Below are positions 43,440-54,233 of a stretch of 64,000 nt of DNA, one piece after another. The stretch's first letter is position 1, and each line of letters opens with the position of its first letter. A program made the position numbers and the translations under genes. The stretch is from Sphagnum magellanicum (lineage: Eukaryota > Streptophyta > Sphagnopsida > Sphagnales > Sphagnaceae). The stretch is from NCBI GenBank assembly GCA_021904315.1, contig CM038908.1, forward strand, positions 28,726,501 to 28,790,500. The letters are read 5' to 3'. Under the pieces are notes generated by a model, which searched no databases, was not told the DNA's origin, and saw only the letters and a program-made list of their open reading frames with translations.

Positions 43440-45210
43440 TTTCAATCTACAAGTGCATAATTACATTACACAAGCTTGCATATGGGATAAGGGTTGATAT
43501 AATAGATGAATGTTATTGGCCTGCAAAAAATATGACAATGGAACACATGAAATAGTTTGTGCATATTGTAATTACATTTTTTCAACCAAGGTACATGAAA
43601 GAACCCATGAAACTTGACATAAAGAATCAACTCAAAGGAAATGTAAAGAGGGGCTTTCTAGGATGTGTGTGAGCTTCAGTTGTATGCACTATAGCTAGAA
43701 AATTGCCCAATTGGATGACAAATGTAATTTCAAAACAAAGATGGTTCACCGGGTCCATAATTTTGGAGGCAATTATGCACTAGGCACGTTGGATATGACA
43801 CAAATTTTTGAGCTTTTGGGTGGAAACAATGACATTGATGTGGTAGACCATTCATTCATGATTGCAAACTTGCTAAATGGGGTAGGTAGTGACTTGAGGT
43901 TTGAAATGAATGATGATGTTTACCTTTGATATTGTTTTTTGATGAAAGGTGTTTATCCTTAGCAATCTTATTTTGTGCAATTCATACATGAAAGAGGTTG
44001 CACGAAAGAGGTTGCACTTTAAGTGAAAGCACAAGTAGGTGGACAATTTGGATTGTTACAATCATAGTTTTTTTGGATTATGAACGAACTTTAAACATAA
44101 AGTCATATTCAACATTACTATTGTCAAATTTTAAATTATCCATGTTGTAATAGATTCTAGTGAGAGTCATATTTTAAAAAAGGAAGAATTTTAAGAAAAA
44201 AAAGAATTTTTAATCGACTTTTGAAATAAGGACATTTTCCTTTCAAGACTATTGCATTCAAATACGCCTTGGTGTTGTTTCATTGTCGCCTCCATTTCGT
44301 TCTTGTGCCTCCTTAAATACCTATGCTACCTACACATGGAAAACCATGCACTTGGTAAAGCTTCAACATTCAAACTTACTTCACAACCTTGGGTTATTCT
44401 TGATCTTTAGACGAGTGAGATTAAAACCCACTACAAACTTCCCAAGTGGTCCAAGGCCTTGTCACTTGAGATTATCATCTCATGGCTTTCAATTTAATCA
44501 CAGTCTTCGTCTATACATATATATTTTTCATGCATATAAAGTTTATTTATGAATTCAAAAACCATGACATATTAATGTCAAAATTGAAATTAAAAAAATA
44601 GTCCCACGTCAAATGAGGTGTGTGAAAGTAAATTATATTGAAAATTTCCCAATACAAAAATAAATGACTTAAAAAATATCTCATTTTACTTATTCAAAGG
44701 TCATTTCACATTCAAATTTTCAAATTTTAACATGATGTTTTTGACCAATCACATGTTTACATATATTTATAAGGTGTTTTACCATTATTTTAACCATAAG
44801 CATAGGGGAATGTGCATTGAATAACATAGTTTGTTAATTAGCTAGTGTAAACTTTAAGCTTTCAAATGTTACTTTTGAACTACCTAACCATGTTTTCACC
44901 TTCATATAAAAAAGTGCAAGATAATATGTATACAAATTTTTGGTGTTTTGTAGTCATTCAAAAGTTGAAACCTATGCAAGTTGTGGCAAATGGATGCAAT
45001 TTATGAATTCATGATTTGTTGTACAATATTGCATAACATGATTATTGAAGATGAATGAGAACAAAATGTGTAGCCATTGTTTGATGGAAAAAATGCATGT
45101 CACTTCAAAAAATTGTTTGACCTTCCATGCATATATGGGAGGCACAAAGTCACTAGAGAATTTGCTAGCTCATTACAATTTGAAAACAAATTTGGTGGAA
45201 CATTTGTGAG
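43440..45210 (+). pseudogene. Decayed PIF/Harbinger (HARBI1-like) transposon nuclease
   Basis: Pieces of a DDE-type Harbinger nuclease appear in the right order but in different frames. These are LHKLAYGIRVDIIDE (about 43455-43510); a block matching the family's ENxxRGFPG and NCP segments (about 43620-43720); and GGNNDIDVVDHSF followed by NLLNGVGSDLRFEMND (about 43820-43920), corresponding to the GSNNDINVLDRSPLF region. TILHNMIIEDE follows at about 45022-45055, and LKTNLVEHL ends it at about 45180-45208. About 1 kb between 44,000 and 44,940 does not match and may be an insertion or badly eroded sequence. Several stops and frame changes show it is dead. No MYB-like partner gene, terminal inverted repeats or TWA-type target duplication could be identified. 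Confidence 0.8.
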
Positions 45211-47690
45211 TCAAGAAAAGTTTCAATGTTGGATGAAATAAAATTCTTGTAATTTTTTGTTTGCCATTGTCATGTTGTTTTGCATTATTTCAATTTTGCA
45301 TTGTTTATGCATGCTACTTGGATTGTTTCAATTTTGTTTTGTTTGTGCATGCCAAAAATGTCTATCAACACTATTGTGTGAGTCCTTTAGAGTTTGCAAT
45401 GTGCTTTGTTGCAAATTGATCATAGAGCAAGAGGGGTCAAGATGGTTTTCAAAGGGTTAGGATGTTTGAAGAGGGGGTTGAAATCGTAGTCATTGTCATC
45501 ATGTGAATCTTGGTTCCAAAGAATCACTAGTCAAGAATCGACCATCCAAAATTTCAAAAGCTTCAAATTTGATTCAAATGAAAATATTGAGAATCATTAC
45601 ATGCAACTTGAATTGAATTCAAGTTCCTAAATTTGATTCAAATACAATGAATGAATTCAAATTCAATTGAAGAAATATGAATTGCAAATTGGTACATAAG
45701 ATATTGAAAATTTTCTTGTAATTATGTTGTTGACAAAAAACCCTTTAAAAGCATATAAATATGCAAAAGACAAAAAAAAATGTCTATCCTTCTATACTTC
45801 GAAACTGACAAAAAAAATTTCAAATTGGAATTATTCAAAGGATGACTTATGGAATGTAAAGTTGTCCTATTTAAACTAGTTCTCATGAATCGTCTTCATT
45901 GGAATAATAATAATTAATTTTAAGGATTCCATTTTGAAAAGGAAAAAAATTCCAAAAATGTTTTTCATTTTTCTTCACAAAAAAAAATCAAGTTTGAAAA
46001 AAGTTTCAACATTTTAAAAAATAATATAAATTATTTGCCAAAACCACCAAGGGACTATGGTAGATATATGTTTCTACCATGATGCAATCCTTACAAATGA
46101 TTTAGATCATATTATATTCAAGGGTTTATTTTTAGACTCTTTTCCATTCAATATCTTTTTCACCTAGAGACACTATTTTTAGATATGATTTGGGTCACAA
46201 ATTCTTGGGGTGGGATTTCATTCAAACCCTTTGCACATCAACCCCCCCCCCCCCCACAAATTGTTGCTCAAATCCCTCTCCCCCATGAACCAATGTTTGG
46301 TTTGATGTTGGGAATAGTAGGCTAATTACTTTACCCACAAAACACTCCCCAAAGTGCTCCTTAGATCTCTCCATGAATCATGATGCATGCACACTAGGTA
46401 CTTATATAATTATTATGAGCCAAAAATAATGTACATACTACACCCTTGTTCTTCTTTGAGCATGTTTTATTAATAGAAATATATTGCAAAAATCACAATA
46501 ATCTACCCACCTATGAATAAAATTATATTGTACTCAAATTCTCCATGGCAATAGGTATAGAGAAAAATAATAATCACATGGGAGTTATTGAACTTCCATT
46601 TTTTAATCATTTCTCATCAAGAAGGTAGTTGTATTTAGTAGGAATGTGTGAGGGTGGTGGGTAGTTTTTTAAAAAGAAAATTATTATTTATTTATTAATA
46701 TTATTTTCTTTTTTTTCCCCCTCTTAAATTTTAAAGAAAACCTTTATTTTTCAAAATGTCCAAAATCTTTAGGTTGCCCAAACTAGTGTTGGGGTGTGTC
46801 TCTCTTTTTTGGAACTTGGACCTGGTGGATACGGGTAGGGTATATGTATATACCCTCCATGGGTAGTTCTCAAAAGAAAAAACAAAAATCAAAGAACCAC
46901 ACAACATGGGTCCAAAAACCTTTGTCCCTAAAGATTGTGAAGCCTAAAGTCCAAAAAAACCTCCCTCTTCTTGACACCATGCCTTTACAATGCAAGTTAT
47001 CTTAACAAGTTTTGGGATTGGGAAAAGGAGGAAAAAATAAAATAAAATATATTGATAATAATAATAATAATAATAATTAATAATAACAATAATATGTCTA
47101 CAAATTTTATATGTGTATCTCATAAAGACACACATACACTTTGCATGTCAATCATATAATAAAATTGTTGGTGTTTGTGTGTTTGATCAAGTCATCATAT
47201 AGAGTATAGACTTTCCTACAAACTTAACCCCATTATTTATGTCTCTTATTAGTAGCCTACCCAACTCTCTCACCCTTTTAAGACCTACCTCCCTCCCTCT
47301 TCTTTCACTCCTTTTGAAAGCCTATAGCTACACACACTACCATATTCCCCCCTTCCAACCTCCACACATAGGTACCAACTTTTAAAATTAAAGTAATTCA
47401 ATTTTAATTTTGTGATATATAAAAATTTGGCAAAACTTTTTCAAAGATACCAAAATTACTCAAATTTATGCTAGAAAAACAAATATCTCCAAAAATTTTC
47501 AATATGCAATAAGATGTTCGTTGCTATATGTTTGCTTATAACATGTTGGGCTTATACAACGTTCTTCTCCCCATGCAAGGAAAATCATACTTGTTGGAAA
47601 TCAAGATGCTTACCCATTTTGGGCTTACCCATTAGTTCTCCGGATGCATAGAAAATAATACATTGTTGAAAATCAGGATGCTTAACTTGT
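45211..47690. other. AT-rich gene-free stretch
   Basis: No gene recognised. It includes a 14-base C-run at 46242-46255, an (AAT)n run at 47054-47087 and a two-copy repeat (47579-47613 and 47651-47686, sharing TGTTG, AAATCA and GATGCTTA). Frames here are short and low-complexity. Confidence 0.5.
47054..47087. repeat. (AAT)n microsatellite
   Basis: A simple trinucleotide run of about ten units with minor interruptions. Confidence 0.8.
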
Positions 47691-48925
47691 GACACCTAAG
47701 ACAAACCCTAAATTTCAGTTTATCCAAAGAAGTGGTCTAAACATATGAACTATAGCTCTACACACATGAAATGTGTGCATGCTTGTAAGTGAAGAAGCAC
47801 TCTTTATGTGTGTGAGGTTCATGCTCAGCACACTTGCAGGATTGCAACAAAGGCTACATTTGCACGAGGAAAACATGCAATCCTCCTCTCCCCTTAGTAG
47901 TAAAAGAACTCACAAGAATTTTTGGTGCTGCCCTGCCTGCACTTTGACCACCGACCTCTTCACAGTGGACCCATTTGATAGTCTCGTCCCTTGTAGACGG
48001 TTAATTGAAAAAATGGGTCATCAGATTTCCTTGGAGAAACTCTGCTTGATCTCAGAGAAACCTTTCTCCATCTCTCTTCCATCTCCCTCAATCAATCACG
48101 TCGGGAATTGAGTATTTCCTGGTCTCACCAGTGAAATTGTTGGGGTTTCAATACATGCCATTGCCTGGAATTTCCCTCCAATCTGAAGCTCTTCCTTGTC
48201 TGTTCACTGTTTCATTAGTTGAAAAAGAAGCCACAGCGACAAAGGTTGCCCTGTGCTTGCTTAGTACTCTTGGTCCAGTTAGTCTTGTGGAAGACAAAAG
48301 TTTCAGAGACATAGAGCAGCATGGATCTGTCCTTTAGCTAGGACTTGATTTCCGATGCTGCTAGACCTGAGATTAAGAAGACTGCGATGAAACTGTGAAG
48401 ATCAGAACCAAGTAGGTCACTAATTTGTCACCAGCTCCAGCAACTGGACTGAGGATCAGGAACCTGGCAGGAAAAAAACAACTGAACACAAGGGCTGATG
48501 AGGAGTATAAGGCAAACCGGAGATTGACTTTGAAGCCACAAAATTGAAAGCAGATCAACTTTGAATTAAACCTGGGAAAAAAAAAATACAACCACAAAGA
48601 ATAACAACGATAATGACAACAACAGATTGCACATGGTCAAGCAACTGAAACACAGCAACAGAAAATGCAAGCATGCATGCATTTGAACAATCTTGCAAAG
48701 TGAAACCTTGAAGCAAATTTGCAAGGTCTGTGTAACCCTCAATAAAGGATATAGATTTTCTTGATTTAGCAGTAAGGGTGACCCCTAAGAATGAAAACCT
48801 GCAATACCACCATGAGAAGAACAGAACAGAACTCATTTTGGAGAGTCAGTTCTGATCCTCTCAGGATTGAGAGGTGAGTATCACTCACACGATCTGTGGA
48901 AGTGATGAACATAATAGCTTGCTTT
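47691..48925. other. Mixed-composition DNA downstream of the J-protein gene
   Basis: GC content rises here compared with the desert. The part nearest 48,925 should include the 3' untranslated region of the J-protein gene on the minus strand. A plus-strand frame at 47773-48111 (112 residues, with CCPACTL) and minus-strand frames at 48373-48836 match no family I recognise. A TGTGACACC string at 47698 resembles an LTR start but has no partner end that I can find. Confidence 0.4.
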
Positions 48926-50322
48926 CTACTCTATGCCTAATAATCTTTTCCTCTCAACCCCAATCCAAGTTCTGTGTCCGAGCCATTTGTGAAGCTCGCT
49001 AAGCTTCAAATCACTAAGCCTACCCTCAAGCATCAAGAGCGACCGCAAATCCAATAGGCCATGATTATAAGAAGGGGGTCTGCCATTAGGAGGCATCTTT
49101 TGGAGTGCCACTTCCTCGACTGATTCCAGCTTCTTCCCAAAGGCAGTGCCGGCCATATATGCATAGTTGAGGCTGCTGCTGCTATTTCCGATCATAGATC
49201 TATGACTGCCATTGTCACGTGGAACAGAAACAACAATAGCAGGAGCTGGTTTATCATTGGTGTGTCTTTGTGCTTGTTTGACGTTCTTCCTTGAGCATTG
49301 AGGAGGAGCCTTTTCATGGGTGTCTAAATCAATCTACATACATCAGGAAAAAAACACCGCACACCACATTCAAGTGTCAATAAGAAGTCTAGCATGTGAA
49401 GAAAGCACGAATAATAATTTTAGCTCAAAATCTTCAATGATTCATTTGCATGTGAAGAATAGAAAGACACAAAATCAAGTTATGATCTGCATGTGAATAT
49501 AGGCAAAATTGAGAGCATGCGTAGTGCACAGACAGACAGACAGACAGAGCCATGACACATACATACCCCCACATATTTTTTGGTTGGCCATATGGATTCT
49601 GCTATGTGATCTGCAAACAAGAATAACGGCACCGCCACCCTGCAAAACCCTAAACCTCAGATTCAACTCTGAAACAACACTTCTTTCACAACACCACCAA
49701 AATTCCAATTCTTGTGTAAAACCACAGATACAAATCAATAGCAAGCAATTCAATGGCAATCCGAGAACCCCAAGACAAAAGAAGCAAGTGCGGCAACGAG
49801 GAGCACGGTACAAGAAAGAGCAGGGATGATGTGACCTAGAAAAAATTGCATTGAAAACCCTTACCCTAGAAAAATTGCATTGAAAATCCTCTCTCTCCGT
49901 TCAGGTCCAGAAAGTTCGGAATTCCAACGAACACCACCAGTGTTGTTCCTCTCCCCATAGAAAGTGCTTGATGATTCAGTGGCTCTCCCATATGTGGTAT
50001 ACCCTTCTTGCGTACGCCTGTAATACCGCCTCTTCGGAGGCCCTTCAGATCTATCGTAACCAGCAGGATGATGGTGGTGATGGTGATGGTAGTGTGCTCT
50101 ATCGTAAGCAGCTCTCTTCACTTCATCTCCCAGCACTTCATAAGCCTCTGAAACTTCCTTGAATCTATGACCAGCTGCTTCTCTGAAAGAAGAGGAGGAA
50201 TTGTTACCAACATGTCTGTCCGGATGGAACTGTAACGCTAGCTTTCTGAACGCTTGCTTCACGTCACTGATATTTGCGTCCTTGGCAATCCCCAGCACCT
50301 TGTAGTAGTCAATCTTCTTCAT
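48926..50322 (-). CDS. J-domain (DnaJ/HSP40) protein, 3-exon model
   Basis: An HSP70 co-chaperone of the J-domain-only class. Exons: 50322-49865, 49610-49567, 49323-48926; joined in phase they give 299 residues. The J domain occupies residues 5-75 ([19 protein letters not shown]...), with the essential HPD at 33-35 and the family's [13 protein letters not shown] helix. A run of seven His follows at 79-85, then a Tyr/Arg/Gly-rich stretch ([18 protein letters not shown]). The C-terminal exon has [20 protein letters not shown] and no zinc-finger or known client-binding domain. Exon 1 and its start are secure. The small second exon and the third exon's acceptor were chosen because they keep the frame open, so the C-terminal half is less certain. 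Localisation is not evident. The gene lies head to head with the LON1 relic. Confidence 0.82.
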
Positions 50323-51195
50323 AACCCCGGCTGTTGCTGCTGTCTGCTTTCCTTTCGCACATAGGTAGCTCTTTGGGTTCTTTTCTGTCTGTTTTTTCTC
50401 GAAATCCTAATCTATTCTTCTCGACACAATCATGGTCCAACTCCCAATTGCGCAATCGCAGAAGATGGGTTGTCGCAGAATCATCTGATCTCTATTGGGT
50501 TTGGCTCTGATTCTGCTGCATTCAGTCGGTGGTGCTTCCAATCGTCAGGCGTTTCTTCCGTTCTCGAACCCTAATCTACTTGTGGATCAGAGGTGTGAGT
50601 CGTGTTCTCAAAAACAGGGTATATTCCTGTTAAGTGTTTATGGTTTGTTGGCACGTTTCTGTTGCAACAAGATTGCTGCCACCTTTTTTGCAATCCCTTA
50701 AGACTTGAATTTCTTCAGAGCAACTTTTTGGATTCTCACTTTCTGCATGATGTCATGGCAGAATCACCTCATTGTTTCTGTAGGATGATGCAGAACTTTC
50801 AGAAAAAAGTTGGCAGAGTTTTTGGGGGAGTTGCCAATTGATTTAGGGTTGGCAAAGTTTGTCAGGTTTTTTGGGGTAGTTGTCAATTGATTTGGAACTA
50901 GGAATAATAAGACTAACCCTGGTCTTGTGGTTGTGGGCATGTTGAAAAAGGTATGTGGATGGTAGTGGGATGACATGTGGCATTTCTCTATCTCTGGGAT
51001 GAGGAGGACATCATAATGGCTATGGAGTGGCCATCTTTCTGCCTTATAGTTTGCATTTGAACTCTTTTTGGTAAAAGAAACTCCTGTGGTAACCCGTAAC
51101 CTCCAATGCTCATTGCTCAAAACGCCACTTGTGGGTCATCCTTCTGGAACAGGCTGACCTTGGTGTTTGATTCCCTGATTCTGGTTGTGTTCTGC
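50323..51195. promoter_or_regulatory. Spacer between J-protein gene and LON1 relic
   Basis: It probably holds the J-protein promoter on its left side. AACCCTAAT occurs at about 50567. No convincing coding match was found in 50420-51120. The N-terminal third of LON1 is not recognisable here, so it is either missing or eroded. Confidence 0.4.
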
Positions 51196-51199
51196 AGTG

Positions 51200-52730
51200 A
51201 GCAAAATTTTGATATCTCTCTACCAAGCACAACAGATCCTGGATTGTGAGCATTATGGCTTTCAGAATGTAAAAGAGCAGATTCTTTGAGTTTTTATTGC
51301 TGTTGGGAAGATGTTTGGGAACAGCTCAAGGTCTGCTATTTAGTGAAACTATTTTTTTCCTTCGGTTCCTGTGTAAAGGACCCATGCCTTAGGCAAATTG
51401 TATGCATGTAGGATGCCCATTTTGGTCAGTCTTGTGGAGAAAGGTGTGTACTAAGGGTTGTGCTTGGCAGGGTCATTGCTGGACATATGTGGGGTGCTAT
51501 GCCTGGGAAGATGGTGCCATGTCTCAAAGAAAGTCACTGTCACTGCCCAATCCACTGGTTCTGATTGATGAGAATGACAAGGTAATGTATAACCTGCATT
51601 TCTTGAAAAACCCTATATTCTGTTCTAATGTATTGCAGGCATTATTAGTTGATGCATTAGTCTGAAAAGCAAAAGACTTTGGGAGTCATACCATATGGAT
51701 GGTTGCATAAGACATTCCCCATCTGGTAGGTTACATCACAGATGAGAAGATACACATTGCCTGTGATTACCTGGGAAAAAGTCTGCTCATGAAGGCTTAG
51801 GAATTAAGCCTGAGCAGATGCTGTCAGCTTTGTCAAGTTCAGGAGATGATATTGACCTCTTTAATTGTGAATCCCAATTTGCATGTTGAAGTGTTTCAGT
51901 ACTTTTGCCGTGAAATCTCTTGTTCACTCTTGGACTTTAGTTGATTGTGAATGAGGTCAATCCTTTGGGAGGCTTTCATGATGCAGTTGGACTCCTCAAG
52001 TGATGAGATATTGCATTGACTCTTTGAGTTTTTGCTGTTAATGACTTGGGTGCAGGAACTGGGAGATGCTGTGAGAGAGAATGCACCTACAGCCCAAGAG
52101 AAGGTGGTGGTTAATGATTCTAACCTTTCAGACTACATTGGCAACCCCCTGTGTTTCAGAGTGATCATCTTTAGTATTAGCAAACCCCCATTGGTGTTGT
52201 TATGTGCTCAGCTTGGCCTGGACAAGGATGTGGCAATGACTGGTGAAGTGACTCTTACAGGCCAGGTGGTCCTGCCCATTGGAGGAGTACATTTGCTATT
52301 ATCCATTCATGGTTTTTTTTTTCTCTTTCTTTGGTATTATTTGGTGTCTATAATTTGTTTTTCCCCCCTTTTGCATGCTTTGCATGGTCTGTGTGCACTT
52401 TTCAGCTCTAATTTTACCTTCTTCAATGCCTTGCAACTGTATTATTCCTTGATTATGGTGATGTTCTTGGTTGATTTTTGTTCTTCGTTCTTACCCACCC
52501 ACCTACTCGAGGAGTCCCATTTTGTGGAATTTGTTTCCTGCTATCATATGGAGGACATCATCGTTACTGTTGAGTCATGTGAAAATGGAATGCCTATCTC
52601 ATCAGGGAATCACCCGAAGGTTTCCAGAAAGAGATGCCCACCATTGTTTCTGTATGGATTTGAATGAGAAGATGGATGTGGGGTGTTTGAAGCCATCTCA
52701 AGAAGCCCGGGCTTATGACTTATGACTAGT
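51200..52730 (+). pseudogene. LON1: Decayed copy of mitochondrial LON1 protease gene
   Basis: LON1 is an ATP-dependent protease of the mitochondrial matrix. Ordered matches to plant LON1 are visible: SEQNFDI and ILDCEHYGFQNVKEQIL, then VFIAVGKMFG (about 51200-51320); GAMPGKMVPCLK, then NPLVLIDENDK (about 51490-51580); GYITDEKIHIACDYLGKS and GLGIKPEQM (about 51725-51830); VVVNDSNLSDYIGNP (about 52105-52150); LDKDVAMTGEVTLTG and LPIGG (about 52216-52285); and a weak NEKMDVG near the end (52660). These fall in all three frames with stops between them. The Walker A region, the end of the AAA+ domain and the catalytic Ser-bearing segment are not found. A donor-like GTAATG after DENDK and a T-rich intron-like stretch at 52300-52480 suggest a duplicated genomic piece, not a retrocopy. 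It cannot make LON1. Confidence 0.8.
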
Positions 52731-54083
52731 AAGAGTTTCTGCTGATTGTGAGTGATTGGGTACAGTAGTCTTTCACTATTATATGTTGATGGATTTAGGA
52801 TTTAGGGAAACGTAAGTACAGTATGTTGGATTTGATAAACATTGCTAGAGGCTCAAATGTTGGAGTATGGGTAGAGCTCTTTTGGGTAGAGCTGCTGTGA
52901 GGCAGAGCTGAGTGTGGGGCCCTTATTTTAGTAAAGCCCGTAGTCTCGAGCTTGAGCTACCACTTAATTAATCACCTAGGATTGATGTTGTTGGGGAAGG
53001 CACACATGCACAACCAAATTTCTGTAGAGGATTCAATAGCAATTGGCCACAAAGGGTGATGATGTAGTAGAGAATGGGCACCTTCATACCCGACTATGGT
53101 GTGATAATGTACTGGAGAAGGCACCCGAGATGAGCTCTTAGGGTGAGACAGATAGCTTCTAGGGCGAGTGAGGTAGCCATAGTTCCCTGTGCCTGAGAAC
53201 AAATGAATGCCTGCTGGCCCTAAGCCTTCCCCTAGGTAAAAAACTGACCTAATTTTAGGTATGAATCTTCTGCATCTGGAAGGGTTCCCCTTCAGACAGT
53301 TTGAAGAACTGGGGATCCTTACATTGTCTTCTTCCTTTTACACCTCCACTCCTTCCTCTGTTTCATCCTCATCATCCAAATCAACTCACAAACGTGCGAA
53401 AAAACCCAATTTGAGGAGGGATATCAGAGAAAGATGTGGGGTTTAGGGTTTGGGGTACAGGGAATAACCAACCAGAGACGAGGACTGAAAATCTCTCCAT
53501 TTGCTTGCTCACAAAATGGCAGATGTCATTACAGAAAACTTCAAAAACTCCTTACAGATTTTGCGGAGCAATTGGCAAAGAAAACTGGACATGCTACAAA
53601 GAAGGGGAGACTTGATTGAAATTTGTTTCTTTCACTCACAGGTACACAAGGGTTTTAAGGTTTGGATTTTACACCCTGCAAAAACAACATAAAAGCTTGG
53701 TTGAAATGTTAATCAAAACTCCAGAGTTAGACAACATTAGTTAGTTTGCCTTGAAGAACAAAATTATAAGAAACATATGGAAAGTTTTTAAGCATTAAAA
53801 TTATACAAAAAAAAAGAAGTTTCTAGTGATGAATAGAACTTTAGTGGGTGCAAATTTAGGGGAGTGTGCCATGATTGTCATTGTTGCCAATGTCAGAGAA
53901 TAGGTTTTATATTGTTTTCTTTGTTTTGGGCAACATGGATACACCCCATGTCTTTGGAAGTGAGAACAATTGGATACCTTCAAGTATTATAGTGTTTTCT
54001 GTGTCTTTGCTATGGCATCCTTTGCATGAACTACAGTTCCAACTAATTAAATTTTACTTTTTCAATGTTTGGTAGACTTGCGA

Positions 54084-54233
54084 ACATGTTATGATTTACA
54101 TCTTCATTATATTTTCAATTGATTGCTCACTTTTTCCATGTTGTGTAACATGGGCAATCGTGTTGTGATCGACATGTTGTGTGACTTACGTGTTCATTAT
54201 ATTTGCAAGTGATTGCTCACTTTTTCCATGTTG
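54084..54233. repeat. Two-copy tandem repeat, about 90-bp period
   Basis: Both copies end GTGATTGCTCACTTTTTCC-like (first copy with A for G at the start) and CATGTTG, and begin ACATGTT. Confidence 0.75.

Noticed and set aside
47773-48337. Plus-strand frames of 112 and 68 residues as a gene
   Set aside because: No family signature, no supporting splice signals found, and they sit in the probable 3' flank of the J-protein gene.
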